DNA of 50,936 nucleotides from Vulcanimicrobiota bacterium (lineage in GTDB: Bacteria; Vulcanimicrobiota; Vulcanimicrobiia; Vulcanimicrobiales; Vulcanimicrobiaceae): assembly GCA_030041225.1 (NCBI GenBank), contig JASHOG010000056.1, positions 1 through 50,936 on the forward strand. The letters run 5' to 3'. Positions 1 to 13,532 of this stretch are shown here, piece after piece (position 1 is the stretch's first letter; each line of letters starts with the position of its first letter). The position numbers and the translations under genes were made by a program. The notes under the pieces are model-generated. The model ran no database searches, had not been told where the DNA came from, and saw only the letters and a list, made by a program, of their open reading frames with translations.

Positions 1-4515
<4,515 letters not shown>

Positions 4516-4525
4516 GGTGCTTTTC

Positions 4526-5272
4526 TTATGAACCCTGCGCGACGGCGGTGGATGCGCCTTCGAGGATCTGCCGAACCTCGAGTATCGAGTCGCAGACGGC
4601 GTTGGGCGGCGTTGCGCCTGCCGGTAGCTCCTCGCCTCGTACGTTCACCCAGATCGTGAACAGCCCGGCCTCGATCGCGCCGAGAATATCGCGCTCGTAC
4701 CGGTCCCCGACCATCGCGCTCGCGCGCGGGGTTGCGCCGAGCACCGTGCAGGCGTGCGCGAAGAGCTGCGGATCGGGTTTCACCATGCCGATCTCGTCGG
4801 CGATGAAGATCGCGTCGAAGAGCTCGCGAATTTTCAGCAACGTGATCTTCTCGTTGTGCGTTTCGGCAAAGCCATTGGTGAGGAGTCCGATGCGCTTGCC
4901 GTCGTCGCGCAGTGACCGTAGGAGCTCGAGCACGCCCGGAAATACGGTGAGGTACTCGCGCCGATAGGCGTTGAAGGCGCGTGCACAGCGTTCGGCGAGC
5001 TTATCGTCCGCGATACCGAGTCGGGCGAGCCCCTTCGCCCAAAGCTGCCGACGGATATTTGCCACCCGCGTGTTCAGTTGCGCCGCGGTGAGCTCGCCCC
5101 AGAATGCGAATGCCTCCTCGACGTAGGCCTCTGCCAGCGCCTCTGCGTCGAGGCCGCGTTCGGCGGAAACGTCTGCTGCGACGCGACGAGCGGCTTTGCG
5201 AAACGAAGCCGTGTCGTCGTGAAGGGTGTCGTCGAGATCGAAGAGCACGACCTCGATGCTTCGGGGCGTCAT
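4526..5272 (-). CDS. HAD-superfamily hydrolase (YjjG-like phosphatase)
   Basis: Predicted cytosolic Mg-dependent phosphatase of the haloacid dehalogenase superfamily, 248 residues. Motif I is FDLDDT (D12 nucleophile, D14 acid/base), motif II LLTNG, motif III the lysine in GMVKPDP, and motif [13 protein letters not shown] helical C1 cap fills residues about 18-100, as in YjjG/PynA-type nucleotidases or phosphoglycolate phosphatase relatives. The substrate cannot be told from sequence. The gene sits ten bases upstream of uvrA, so co-transcription is likely. A nucleotide-pool cleaning role beside repair genes would make sense but is inference only. Confidence 0.85.
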   Translation of the reverse strand: MTPRSIEVVLFDLDDTLHDDTASFRKAARRVAADVSAERGLDAEALAEAYVEEAFAFWGELTAAQLNTRVANIRRQLWAKGLARLGIADDKLAERCARAFNAYRREYLTVFPGVLELLRSLRDDGKRIGLLTNGFAETHNEKITLLKIRELFDAIFIADEIGMVKPDPQLFAHACTVLGATPRASAMVGDRYERDILGAIEAGLFTIWVNVRGEELPAGATPPNAVCDSILEVRQILEGASTAVAQGS

Positions 5273-5291
5273 GTCCGCAGCGAGACGAGTG

Positions 5292-5750
5292 CTACTGTTC
5301 CGGTGCGAGACGCATGCCGCTGATCAACCCTTGCGCATCGATACCGAAGAAGAAATCGAGCGCGCTGTCGTCGGAGAAGACCATACGGTAGAGGTAGATC
5401 CATTCCGGCGTCGCAATCGTGGGCGGCTCTTGCCGCACCTCATCGAAGGAGATGGGCGAACCGAGGAGACTCCATTGCGTCTGCGTCATGAGAATGACGT
5501 CGGAGTTGAGCGCCTGCTTTCCCTGATCGTCGAGCTGTGAGTAGTCGATGCGTCCATCTTGCAGCCGGTGGAACCACTGCAGCGCACGCGCGTCGACCGT
5601 GGGGTTCGGCACCAAGGTCGCGGCTGCGGTCGGAAGGGGCGAGGGCGGAACGGGGGTCGAGGCGACCGCGGGCGGCGAGGGTACCTGAACCGGCGCCGGC
5701 TGTACGGTCGGAGCTGCGGCGACGAGAAGCGGCAGGACGATGGCGAGCAT
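5292..5750 (-). CDS. Small secreted protein, standalone version of a hydrolase-associated C-terminal module
   Basis: 152 residues. It has a hydrophobic N-terminus (MLAIVLPLLVAAAP, probable signal peptide) and a Pro/Ala/Val-rich linker to about residue 48. The folded domain starts ALQWFHRLQDGRIDYSQL and ends FFGIDAQGLISGMRLAPE. The same pattern (AHEWLIRVATGHIDRAQL ... MTITPDGKIAFLSFSP) forms the C-terminus of the serine-hydrolase homologue at 35882-37195, so this looks like a free copy of that module. Such modules occur behind secreted beta-lactamase-fold hydrolases; their function is unknown to me. It is transcribed away from dacB, with only 22 bases between the two starts, so the promoters must overlap coding sequence. 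Confidence 0.7.
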   Translation of the reverse strand: MLAIVLPLLVAAAPTVQPAPVQVPSPPAVASTPVPPSPLPTAAATLVPNPTVDARALQWFHRLQDGRIDYSQLDDQGKQALNSDVILMTQTQWSLLGSPISFDEVRQEPPTIATPEWIYLYRMVFSDDSALDFFFGIDAQGLISGMRLAPEQ

Positions 5751-5772
5751 AGCCCTTAACTTCGAGACTACG

Positions 5773-7347
5773 ATGCATACTCTTCGTTATGCCGCGACAT
5801 CGGCAGCGGCGCTCTTCCTTTTCTCCTTGAACGCGTCGGCTGCCGCGCAGCCGAATCATCTGGCCCAGGCAGTCGCTCGGCTCACGCAGGGTCCGCGCTA
5901 CGCGCGCGCCTTCTTTGGAATCGCCGTCTACGATCTCGACACGAGCCGCATGCTCTACGGCGTGAACGCACACCGGCTCTTCATACCAGCGTCGACGACG
6001 AAGACACTTACCGAGGGAACGGCGCTCGGCGTTCTCGGTTCCGGTTTCCGATTCACGACGCCGGTCTACCGAACCGGGCCGGTGGAAAACGGCGTGCTGC
6101 ACGGGGATCTCGTTCTCGTCGCATCCGGCGATCCCGACATCTCGCAGCGGATTCAGGCTGACGGCACGCTCGCGTTTGAAAACGAGGATCACGCCTACGA
6201 CGGGTCGCCTGAGACAAAGGCCGTTCCCGGCGATCCCCTGGCGGTGCTGCGCGAGCTCGCGCGCCAGGTTCTTGCGCAAGGAATTCATACTGTCACGGGG
6301 CGCGTCGTCGTCGACGCGTCGCTCTTCCCCGACGGCGGCGCCGAGCAGGGCACGGGCACTGAGATCTCGCCGATGATTCTCAACGACAACGTCGTCGACG
6401 TCATCATTGCCCCTGGTGCGCACGCCGGAGATGCCGCGCAGATCGTCTCGATCTCGCCGCAGACGCCGTACGCGCGTTTCGTGAACACGGCGACGACCGC
6501 CGATGCGAACACCGACGACAGCATCGCGATGAACGATGTAGATGATGGCCACGGCGGGCGCGTGGTCACGATCTCCGGGACGGTGAAGGTGACGGATCCG
6601 CAGATTCTCTACGCGTATCGCGTTCAGAATCCGCCGCGCTTCGCCGAAGACGCCTTCACTCTCGCATTGCGCGACGCAGGCGTCCAGATCGCAGACCCGC
6701 CCGTCGACACAACTTTCAATCGCGCCGCGTACGCCGCGTCGTACACGCCGGAAAATCTCGTCGCGCAGCACGTCTCGCTACCGCTGCGCGAAGAGGTTCG
6801 GATCACGCTGAAGGTGAGCGACAACCTGCACGCCGCGGAGATGCCGTATCTGCTCGGCGTCTACGGGGCGCATGCGACGACGAATCAGTTCCAAGCGGGC
6901 TTCGACGTCGAAGACGCCTTCTTGAAGCGCGCCGGCCTCGATCTCTCCGGGGCGGTGCAGGCCGACGGCCTAGGGTTCTCCGATGACTTCGCCCCCGATT
7001 TTATGGTGCACTATCTCGCGTGGGTGCGAACGCAGCCGTGGTACCCAGATTTCTATCGCGGCCTTCCGATTCTCGGCGTCGACGGGACGCTCGCCGACAT
7101 ACAGAAGAGCGCGCCTGCACGCGGAAAGGTGCATGCGAAGACGGGCACCTGGGGAGCAGCAAACCTCCTTTCGCACGGGATCATCTTCGATAAGGGCTTG
7201 GTCGGCTACGTCACGACGCGTAGCGGACATCACATCGCCTTCGCGCTCTACGTCAACAACGTCGCGCTGGGCCACGACATCGATGGAACGGCGATCCTCG
7301 GCCAGTTGCTCGGCGCCATCGCCAACGCGATCTACCTGTACGAGTAG
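5773..7347 (+). CDS. dacB: D-alanyl-D-alanine carboxypeptidase/endopeptidase, PBP4 (DacB) family
   Basis: Periplasmic S13 penicillin-binding protein that trims stem peptides and cleaves peptide cross-links in peptidoglycan. With the start at the ATG at 5773 it has 524 residues and a normal signal peptide (MHTLRYAATSAAALFLFSLNAS). An upstream in-frame ATG at 5740 would spoil the signal peptide and overlap the divergent gene. The active-site motifs are complete: S74-x-x-K77 (STTK), S349-D-N351 and K456-T-G458. The insertion between the first two motifs is large, as expected for the S13 family. The last 10 bases of the coding region recur twice in the downstream repeat array. Confidence 0.93.
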   Translation: MHTLRYAATSAAALFLFSLNASAAAQPNHLAQAVARLTQGPRYARAFFGIAVYDLDTSRMLYGVNAHRLFIPASTTKTLTEGTALGVLGSGFRFTTPVYRTGPVENGVLHGDLVLVASGDPDISQRIQADGTLAFENEDHAYDGSPETKAVPGDPLAVLRELARQVLAQGIHTVTGRVVVDASLFPDGGAEQGTGTEISPMILNDNVVDVIIAPGAHAGDAAQIVSISPQTPYARFVNTATTADANTDDSIAMNDVDDGHGGRVVTISGTVKVTDPQILYAYRVQNPPRFAEDAFTLALRDAGVQIADPPVDTTFNRAAYAASYTPENLVAQHVSLPLREEVRITLKVSDNLHAAEMPYLLGVYGAHATTNQFQAGFDVEDAFLKRAGLDLSGAVQADGLGFSDDFAPDFMVHYLAWVRTQPWYPDFYRGLPILGVDGTLADIQKSAPARGKVHAKTGTWGAANLLSHGIIFDKGLVGYVTTRSGHHIAFALYVNNVALGHDIDGTAILGQLLGAIANAIYLYE

Positions 7348-7920
7348 CGCGCTTTTGTCATGGTGAGCGTAGCGCGCCTCTGTCATCCCGAGCGGAGGTG
7401 CGGAGCACCGGAGTCGAGGGACCGACGATACATCCAACCGCGGTCCTTCGACTTCGCTCACGGAGTTTACCCTGAGCGCGCGAAACGCAGTCGAAGGGTT
7501 CGCTACGCTCAGGATGACAATGCTACGTCCCTGCGCTCGCGATCACGAGATTTGTACGAGTAACCAGTCATGGTGAGCGTAGCGCGCAAGCGCTTTTGTC
7601 ATAGTGAGCGTAGCGCGAGCGGAGCGAGCGCGGAGTCGAACCACCGGCACAGGCATCTTGTGGCGGTCCTTCGACTTCGCTCACTTCGTTCGCTCCGCTC
7701 AGGATGACAATGCTGCGTCCCTGCGCTCGCGATCATTTGTACGAGTAACCCGTCATGGCGAGCGTAGCGCGCAAGCGCTTTTGTCATGATGAGCGTAGCG
7801 CGCCTTTGTCATCCCGAGCGGAGGTGCGGAGCACCGGAGTCGAGGGACCGACGATACATCCAGCCGCGGTCCTTCGACTTCGCTCACTTCGTTCGCTCCG
7901 CTCAGGATGACAAGGCGGCG
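7337..7920. repeat. Array of dispersed palindromic repeats between dacB and uvrB
   Basis: This 570-bp stretch has no convincing gene. It consists of about three related units of 183-216 bp, each opening with TGTACGAGTA (7337, 7553, 7738); the first of these is the actual 3' end of dacB. Each unit carries GAGCGTAGCGCG motifs, then repeat cores beginning TTGTCAT or GTCATCC and ending in forms of GGTCCTTCGACTTCGCTCA ... CTCAGGATGACAA. An approximately 82-bp block at 7382-7463 recurs almost exactly at 7808-7890, and an approximately 51-bp block at 7552-7602 recurs at 7736-7787. The cores are inverted relative to each other and can form long hairpins, so the array may also terminate both convergent transcripts. 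Confidence 0.85.
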
Positions 7921-7932
7921 TGGCCAACCTTT

Positions 7933-9975
7933 TTAGGACGTAATCTCCTCGAGCGAGCGATCGAAGATCTTTGGTGCTTTGCCGCCGAGCAGGAGCGATT
8001 CGTTGATGCCGAGCTGCTTGCGAACCTCGATGAGCTCATCGCGGAGCGCCGCGGCGCGCTCGAACTCGAGGTTCGCTGCGTGCTCGCGCATGCGGCGCTC
8101 GAGCTCCGCAATCGTCTTGAGCGCGATCTCGCGCGGCATCCTCTCTGCGCGGTTGCGCGTCGCGGGTCGTTCCTCGCCGCCGCTGATCATGCTGAGGATG
8201 TCGCGAATCTCCTTGCGAATCGAGCGCGGCTCGATGCCGTGCTCGCGATTGTAGCCCAGCTGCATCTCGCGGCGCCTGCGTGTTTCGCCGATTGCGCGCG
8301 CCATGGACTCCGTCACCGCGTCGGCGTACATGATGACTTTCCCGTCGACGTTGCGAGAGGCCCGGCCGATCGTCTGAATGAGCGACGTCTCGCTGCGCAG
8401 ATACCCTTCTTTGTCGGCGTCGAGAATGCCGACGAGCGAGACCTCCGGCAGGTCGAGTCCCTCGCGCAGAAGATTGATACCGACAAGCACGTCGAAGACG
8501 CCGGCTCGCAGGTCGCGCAGGATCGCGACGCGCTCGAGCGTGTCGATCTCGCTGTGGAGATAGCGGACGCGCAGCCCCATCTCGACGAGAAAGTCGGCTA
8601 AGTCTTCAGCCATCTTCTTCGTCAGCGTCGTGACGAGAACGCGCTCGCCGCGTGAGACGCGCACGCGAATCTCCTCCATGAGATCGTCGACCTGGTTGCG
8701 CGTCGGACGCACCTCCACCTCGGGATCGACCAAGCCCGTCGGACGAATGATCATCTCGACGACGTGCGCTGAGTGCTTCACTTCGTACGCGCTCGGTGTC
8801 GCGGAGACATAGACGACCTGCCTGATGTGCTCGTCGAACTCGTCGTAGCGCAGCGGCCGGTTGTCGAGGGCACTCGGCAGACGGAAACCGTGCTCGACGA
8901 GCACGCTCTTGCGCTGGTGATCGCCGGCGTACATCCCGTGCACCTGCGGCAGCGTCTGGTGCGATTCGTCGACGAAGAGCAACCAGTCGTGGGGAAAGAA
9001 GTCCAGCAGGCACCACGGCGTCTGTCCGGGCTCACGGCCGGTGAGATGACGCGCATAGTTCTCGATACCGTTGCAGTAGCCGACCTCGCGTAGCATCGTG
9101 AGGTCGTAGCGCGTACGTTGCTCGAGACGCTGCGCCTCCAACAGTTTGCCGTGCTCGCGAAACCAGAGCAGCCGTTCGTCGAGCTCCGCTTCGATTGCCG
9201 CAACTGCGCGCTGCAGCTTCTCGTCGGGCGTGATGAAGTGCTTTGCAGGGAAGATCGTGATTTCGTCCTTGCTCTCGATGTACTCACCGGTGAGCATGTT
9301 GACGACGTTGATCGCCTCGATGGTGTCGCCGAAGAACTCGATGCGGTGAACGAGCTCCTCGTCGATCGCCACGAACTCGAGCACGTCGCCCCGCACGCGA
9401 AAGGTGCCGCGCACGAGGTTGATGTCGTTGCGGCGGTACTGCATATCCACGAGCTTGCGCAGCAGCTCGTCCCGGTCGAGCTCGTCGCCGACGCGCACTT
9501 TTGCCGACATCTCGACGTAGTCGGAGGGCGAACCCAAGCCGTAGATGCATGAGACCGAGGCGACGACGAGCGTATCGGGACGCGTGAGAATCGCCTGCGT
9601 TGCGGAGTGCCGCAGACGCTCGATCTCATCGTTGATCGAGCTGTCCTTTTCGATGTACGTGTCGGTCGAGGGGACGTATGCCTCCGGCTGATAGTAGTCG
9701 AAGTACGAGACGAAGTACTCGACGGAGTTCTTCGGAAAGAACTCGCGAAACTCGGCACACAGTTGCGCCGCGAGCGTCTTGTTGTGGCAGAGCACGAGCG
9801 TCGGTTTTTGCACGAGCTCCACGACGCGCGCCATCGCGAGGGTCTTTCCGCTGCCCGTAACACCGAGCAGCGTCTGGGCGCGGTCGCCGTCGCGCAGGCC
9901 CTGGGCGAGCGCATCGGTCGCTTTCGGCTGATCGCCTGCGAGCTCGTACGGCACGACCAGTTCAAACCGGGGCAT
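7933..9975 (-). CDS. uvrB: Excinuclease ABC subunit UvrB
   Basis: Helicase-like central subunit of nucleotide excision repair; it receives damaged DNA from UvrA and positions UvrC. 680 residues, normal length. Seen: Walker A GVTGSGKT (38-45); the beta-hairpin region [29 protein letters not shown], split here as [17 protein letters not shown] plus [15 protein letters not shown]; helicase motif [15 protein letters not shown]; motif [11 protein letters not shown]; and a C-terminal UVR domain ([20 protein letters not shown]) that contacts UvrC. The ATG at 9975 begins [10 protein letters not shown], in line with homologues. It is divergent from prs across 73 bases. The 3' end faces the repeat array. 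Confidence 0.97.
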   Translation of the reverse strand: MPRFELVVPYELAGDQPKATDALAQGLRDGDRAQTLLGVTGSGKTLAMARVVELVQKPTLVLCHNKTLAAQLCAEFREFFPKNSVEYFVSYFDYYQPEAYVPSTDTYIEKDSSINDEIERLRHSATQAILTRPDTLVVASVSCIYGLGSPSDYVEMSAKVRVGDELDRDELLRKLVDMQYRRNDINLVRGTFRVRGDVLEFVAIDEELVHRIEFFGDTIEAINVVNMLTGEYIESKDEITIFPAKHFITPDEKLQRAVAAIEAELDERLLWFREHGKLLEAQRLEQRTRYDLTMLREVGYCNGIENYARHLTGREPGQTPWCLLDFFPHDWLLFVDESHQTLPQVHGMYAGDHQRKSVLVEHGFRLPSALDNRPLRYDEFDEHIRQVVYVSATPSAYEVKHSAHVVEMIIRPTGLVDPEVEVRPTRNQVDDLMEEIRVRVSRGERVLVTTLTKKMAEDLADFLVEMGLRVRYLHSEIDTLERVAILRDLRAGVFDVLVGINLLREGLDLPEVSLVGILDADKEGYLRSETSLIQTIGRASRNVDGKVIMYADAVTESMARAIGETRRRREMQLGYNREHGIEPRSIRKEIRDILSMISGGEERPATRNRAERMPREIALKTIAELERRMREHAANLEFERAAALRDELIEVRKQLGINESLLLGGKAPKIFDRSLEEITS

Positions 9976-9993
9976 GCGAGCAAGGTGCGCCGC

Positions 9994-10041
9994 CTCCCGA
10001 ACCGAACCCTCGGGAGTCGCATGTTAAGGGAACCTCGGGAG
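9994..10041. promoter_or_regulatory. Inverted and direct repeats between uvrB and prs
   Basis: CTCCCGA at 9994-10000 and TCGGGAG at 10010-10016 form a perfect 7-bp inverted repeat. CTCGGGAG recurs directly at 10034-10041, where its GGGAGG end serves as the prs ribosome binding site. It could be an operator shared by the divergent pair or an RNA hairpin in one of the leaders. No known regulator site was recognised. Confidence 0.4.
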
Positions 10042-10048
10042 GGCCGCC

Positions 10049-11056
10049 TTGTCATCTAGCCCACTGCTCTTCAGCGGAAGCTCGAATCGAGCGCTCGCCG
10101 AGGAAATTGCCAAGCGCCTGAAGGTCAACCTCGGCAAAGCACTCGTTTCGAAGTTCAAGAACGAAGAGACCCGCATCGAGATTCAGGAGAACGTGCGCGG
10201 TCGCGAGGTCTTCGTCATTCAGTCGATTTGTAAGGCCCCCAACGGCAACGGCGTCAACGACGCGGTCATGGAGGCGCTCCTCATGATCGACGCACTGCGC
10301 CGCGCCTCCGCCTCACGCATCACGGCGGTGATTCCCTACTACGGCTACGCGAAGCAGGACAAGAAGACGAAAGGCCGCGAGCCGATCTCCGCCAAGGTGA
10401 TGGCGAACATCCTCAAGGTGACGGGCGCGAAGCGCGTCGTGACGATGGACCTGCACGCGGCGCAGATCCAGGGCTTCTTCGACATCCCCGTCGACAATCT
10501 GATGGCAATGCCGACCCTCTGCAACTACTTGAAGAAGGAAGGCCTCTGCGACGACCGCATCGTCGTCGTTTCCCCCGATGCAGGCGGTGTGCACCGTGCC
10601 GAGCATTTCGCAAAGCGCCTGAACTGCTCGCTCGCAATCGTCTTCAAGCGCCGGCCGGAGCCCGACGTCAACGAGGTGGCCGAGATCGTCGGCGACGTCG
10701 AAGGGCGTGCGGCGATTATCGTCGACGATATGATCTCGACCGGCGGGACGCTCGACAAAGCTGCACAAGCGATTCGGCGGCGCGGGGCAACGCAAGTGTA
10801 CACCGTTGCGACGCACGGGATCTTCGCAGGCGAAGCTATCGAGGTGCTCGAGGGCTCGGAGATCGAACGCATCATCGTGACGAACACGGTGCCGTTTGAA
10901 CATCTCGACGCACATCCCAAGTTCATCCAGCTCTCGATCGCTCAGACGTTCGCCGACGCGATCTCGCGCATCACGACAAATCGCTCCGTTTCGGAGCTCT
11001 TCGGCGACGATATCTCCCCTTTTGACATCACGGCGCCGGAGCCGGCGGCCGTCTAG
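10049..11056 (+). CDS. prs: Ribose-phosphate pyrophosphokinase (PRPP synthetase)
   Basis: Makes PRPP from ribose 5-phosphate and ATP for purine, pyrimidine, NAD, histidine and tryptophan synthesis. 335 residues. Class I features: N-terminal LFSGSSNRALAEEIA, the flexible loop YYGYAKQDKK (ATP binding), metal-binding MDLHAAQIQGFF, VSPDAGGVHRAEHFA, and the PRPP loop DDMISTGGTL. TTG start at 10049: GGGAGG ends seven bases upstream, and the frame opens directly into the conserved N-terminus. First gene of the prs-rplY-pth cluster, a common bacterial arrangement. Confidence 0.96.
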   Translation: MSSSPLLFSGSSNRALAEEIAKRLKVNLGKALVSKFKNEETRIEIQENVRGREVFVIQSICKAPNGNGVNDAVMEALLMIDALRRASASRITAVIPYYGYAKQDKKTKGREPISAKVMANILKVTGAKRVVTMDLHAAQIQGFFDIPVDNLMAMPTLCNYLKKEGLCDDRIVVVSPDAGGVHRAEHFAKRLNCSLAIVFKRRPEPDVNEVAEIVGDVEGRAAIIVDDMISTGGTLDKAAQAIRRRGATQVYTVATHGIFAGEAIEVLEGSEIERIIVTNTVPFEHLDAHPKFIQLSIAQTFADAISRITTNRSVSELFGDDISPFDITAPEPAAV

Positions 11057-11069
11057 AAAGCAGTACTCC

Positions 11070-11744
11070 TTGAGCTCGAAAGATTTGACACTCCAAGTGG
11101 AGCGCCGTTCGCGCGTCGGCACGAGTGGTGCGCGCAGCCTGCGCGGTGCGGGAAAGGTTCCGCTCGTGCTCTACGGTCACGGGAGTGAACCGGAGAGCTT
11201 GGCCGCCGATGGGCGCGCTTTCGAGGAACTCCTGCAACACGGCGGGCGCAGCGGCATGATCACGCTCACCGACAACGGCACGACGAAGGACACCGCGCTC
11301 GTGCGCGCGATTCAGCGTGATCCCGTTTCACACCGCATCATTCACGCCGATCTCCTCCGCGTTTCGGCGCACGAGTCCGTGCGAACGAGCGTGCGCGTCG
11401 TCCCGGTCGGAACGGCACACGGTGTGCGCGACTTCGGCGGCGTCATGGACGTGCTCGTCCATGAAATCGAGATCGAAGGCCCGGTCGACTCGCTGCCCTC
11501 GCAGCTCGACGTCGATGTGCGAGAGCTCGGCATTCACGAGCATGTCGTCGCCTCGGATATCGCACTGCCGAACGGGTTTACGCTGCTGACTTCTGCCGAC
11601 ACGGTGATCATCGCGATCGAGCCGTCGAGGACTGCGCACGAGCTAGAAGAAGCCGCAACGGCGCCGGTCGAGGCCGTGCAGCCCGAGGTCATCGGCGAAG
11701 CGGAGAAGGAACAGCCCGTGGAGGAAGGCTCTTCCGAATCTTAG
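11070..11744 (+). CDS. rplY: 50S ribosomal protein L25 (general stress protein Ctc type)
   Basis: Binds 5S rRNA in the large ribosomal subunit. 224 residues in the long two-domain (TL5/CTC) form. The N-terminal 5S-binding domain runs from LTLQVERRSRVG through GKVPLVLYGHG and IQRDPVSHRIIHADLLRV. The C-terminal beta domain (VRVVPVGTAHGVRDFGGVMD ... LPSQLDVDVREL) is followed by an acidic Glu/Ala tail. Start chosen at the TTG at 11070 (MSSKDLTLQ), because the upstream extension overlaps prs and is not L25-like. It lies 13 bases after prs; the preceding AGAAAG is only a weak ribosome binding site, suggesting coupling to prs translation. Confidence 0.93.
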   Translation: MSSKDLTLQVERRSRVGTSGARSLRGAGKVPLVLYGHGSEPESLAADGRAFEELLQHGGRSGMITLTDNGTTKDTALVRAIQRDPVSHRIIHADLLRVSAHESVRTSVRVVPVGTAHGVRDFGGVMDVLVHEIEIEGPVDSLPSQLDVDVRELGIHEHVVASDIALPNGFTLLTSADTVIIAIEPSRTAHELEEAATAPVEAVQPEVIGEAEKEQPVEEGSSES

Positions 11745-11779
11745 GGAGCCTGAGGAAGCGCCCGCGGGAGGCGCCGCGC

Positions 11780-12346
11780 ATGATCGTCGGCCTCGGCAAT
11801 CCCGGCGGCGAGTACGAGCGAACGCGCCACAACCTCGGTTACATGGTCGTCGACGAGCTTGCGCGACGCCTGCACATCGAGCACTGGAAGAGCAAGGATT
11901 CCGCGCGCCAAGCGTACGACTCGTCGCGTGCGCTCGTGCTGGTCGAGCCGACGTCGTTCATGAATCTGAGCGGCACGCCCGTGCGCCTGATCTCGTCATG
12001 GTATCGCACGCCGCCGCAGAGCATTCTCGTCGTCTGCGACGATCTCGATCTCGATTTCGGGCGGCTGCGCATGCGCCCGTTCGGCGGCCACGGTGGTCAC
12101 AACGGCTTGCGCTCGATCATCGCGACGATCGGTGAGGGCTTCCCACGCCTGCGCGTCGGCGTTGGACGGCCGAAAGAGGATGCGGTCGATCACGTGCTGA
12201 CGCCATTCGACAAAATGGAACGAGCGCAGCTGCCCTCGATCATCGCGGCAGCCGTCGACGGCGCGGAGCGTTGGCTTGACGAGGGTGTCGACGCCGCCAT
12301 GCGTTTCACCAATACCTGGGCGCCTACGATGGACAACCGCTCGTAG
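11780..12346 (+). CDS. pth: Peptidyl-tRNA hydrolase
   Basis: Releases tRNA from prematurely dropped peptidyl-tRNAs. 188 residues, standard length. Seen: N-terminal MIVGLGNPGGEYERTRHNLGY with catalytic His17, FMNLSG, CDDLDLDFGRLRMR with the conserved Asp, and GGHGGHNGLRSI. A GGGAGG sequence sits eight bases before the ATG. It follows rplY by 35 bases in the same operon. Its last 23 bases overlap the convergent M48-like gene, unusually long for two unrelated convergent genes. Confidence 0.96.
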   Translation: MIVGLGNPGGEYERTRHNLGYMVVDELARRLHIEHWKSKDSARQAYDSSRALVLVEPTSFMNLSGTPVRLISSWYRTPPQSILVVCDDLDLDFGRLRMRPFGGHGGHNGLRSIIATIGEGFPRLRVGVGRPKEDAVDHVLTPFDKMERAQLPSIIAAAVDGAERWLDEGVDAAMRFTNTWAPTMDNRS

Positions 12347-13523
12347 AGCCGAGCGCAGCGGCACGTGCTCCGAGCGGCGGCGTCCGATACAGGAAGAGCC
12401 GGCCCGGAGCGGTCGGGCAGACTTGCTCGATGCGTTCGTCCCCGGCTCGCACGAATGCGCGCAGTGCCGAGGCTCGATCGTGCGTCATCGCGAGAGCCTC
12501 GCGGTCGGCACTCAGCTGCATCGATGCGACCGCGGCGTGATCGACGGGCACGGCAATGACGTACACGATCGCGAGCAGCGCGCCCGCGAGCGCCAATCTC
12601 GAGACCGGGTCGTCGTCGCGGCGGAATCCGAGACGATCGGCGATGACGACCGCGATCGCGACGCCGACGATGACGATGAGCGCGTCGATGAGCGCGAGGC
12701 GCAACGGATCGTGGGCATCGAGCCTCGCGATTTCATCGGCAACATAAAAATCGATCTCGCCCGGCGTCGAGGCTCCGACGACCGACTCAGCGAGCACGAT
12801 GCGTTGTGTCGCGCCCATACCTTCCGTCGTTGCGGCTTCGATGGGAATTCGATCGAGCCGGTGCCCGACGAGAATAGGAATGCCGACGTATCCTGCCTCG
12901 GAGGCGAAGGCGCGCGCCGCCCTCGCAGGTGCCGCGGGTAGCGGTTCATAGCGGTCGAAGAGCGCCAGATAGGGACTGACAAGCGTCGCGATGAGCGAGA
13001 TCGCGACGATGCCGCCGGCAGCGTAAAGGTACCATTGGTGCGTGCGAGCGACGAGCCACAAGATCACGGCGGCGACGCATCCGGCGACGAGCATTCCGAG
13101 AATCGTTCCGAGCACGTACTCGTAGAACCAGACGCGCGTCAAGGCCTGCGCCAGCCCCATGACGCGCTCGACGCGCCAGAGATAGAAGGCGGGAATGATC
13201 GCCGCAGCTCGCGCGATGAGTGCGAGCGTCGCGCCGAACGTGAAGCGCACTGCGTTCTCATTGCCCAGGCGCCGCCGGATCGCATCACGCCAGCGCGCGG
13301 CGCTTCCCGAGCGCCAGAACCAGAAGAGGGCGAACGCCTCTGCCAAGATCGCGATGAGCCAGCCGGGCGCCTCGAGTGCGATCAACCGTGCGCCGGCTGC
13401 CTGTCGCTGGGCGTCCACGAGCGTCGCGATCGGCTGCGAGAGCAGCTGCGCTGGGGTGAGCGCGTCGACGTGCCGGTTGAGCGTGTCCGCCACGACGGCC
13501 GCGAGCAAGAACGTGGGAGCCAT
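12324..13523 (-). CDS. Ste24/M48-like membrane protein lacking all zinc ligands (predicted pseudoprotease)
   Basis: 399 residues with several membrane segments in the N-terminal two thirds (about 55-70, 95-115, 135-160, 165-190) and another pair at 278-330. The stretch SPYLALFDRYEPLP and GATQRIVLAESVV match the CAAX-protease (Ste24, M48A) pattern that precedes the catalytic helix. Where that family has A-HExxH, this protein has A-D263-E264-I-A-R267. Where it has the third ligand in ExxAD, it has Q336-LSAD340. Both histidines and the glutamate ligand are therefore replaced, while the fold-specific context remains. It is an intact frame of family length, so a non-catalytic role is more likely than a sequencing error. 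The substrate or partner is unknown. It lies 9 bases after the GGDEF gene and probably shares its transcript. Confidence 0.75.
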   Translation of the reverse strand: MAPTFLLAAVVADTLNRHVDALTPAQLLSQPIATLVDAQRQAAGARLIALEAPGWLIAILAEAFALFWFWRSGSAARWRDAIRRRLGNENAVRFTFGATLALIARAAAIIPAFYLWRVERVMGLAQALTRVWFYEYVLGTILGMLVAGCVAAVILWLVARTHQWYLYAAGGIVAISLIATLVSPYLALFDRYEPLPAAPARAARAFASEAGYVGIPILVGHRLDRIPIEAATTEGMGATQRIVLAESVVGASTPGEIDFYVADEIARLDAHDPLRLALIDALIVIVGVAIAVVIADRLGFRRDDDPVSRLALAGALLAIVYVIAVPVDHAAVASMQLSADREALAMTHDRASALRAFVRAGDERIEQVCPTAPGRLFLYRTPPLGARAAALGSTSGCPS

Positions 13524-13532
13524 TGCGCGACC

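Noticed and set aside
5440-6771. 443-codon open frame antisense to dacB
   Set aside because: It crosses the divergent gene boundary and covers DacB's signal peptide and active-site codons; shadow frame.
7337-7920. CRISPR array
   Set aside because: Repeats are of unequal length, partly inverted and without regular unique spacers.
10896-11069. N-terminal extension of L25 reaching back into prs
   Set aside because: It overlaps prs coding sequence in another frame and is Arg/Ser-rich noise; L25 homology begins at 11070.
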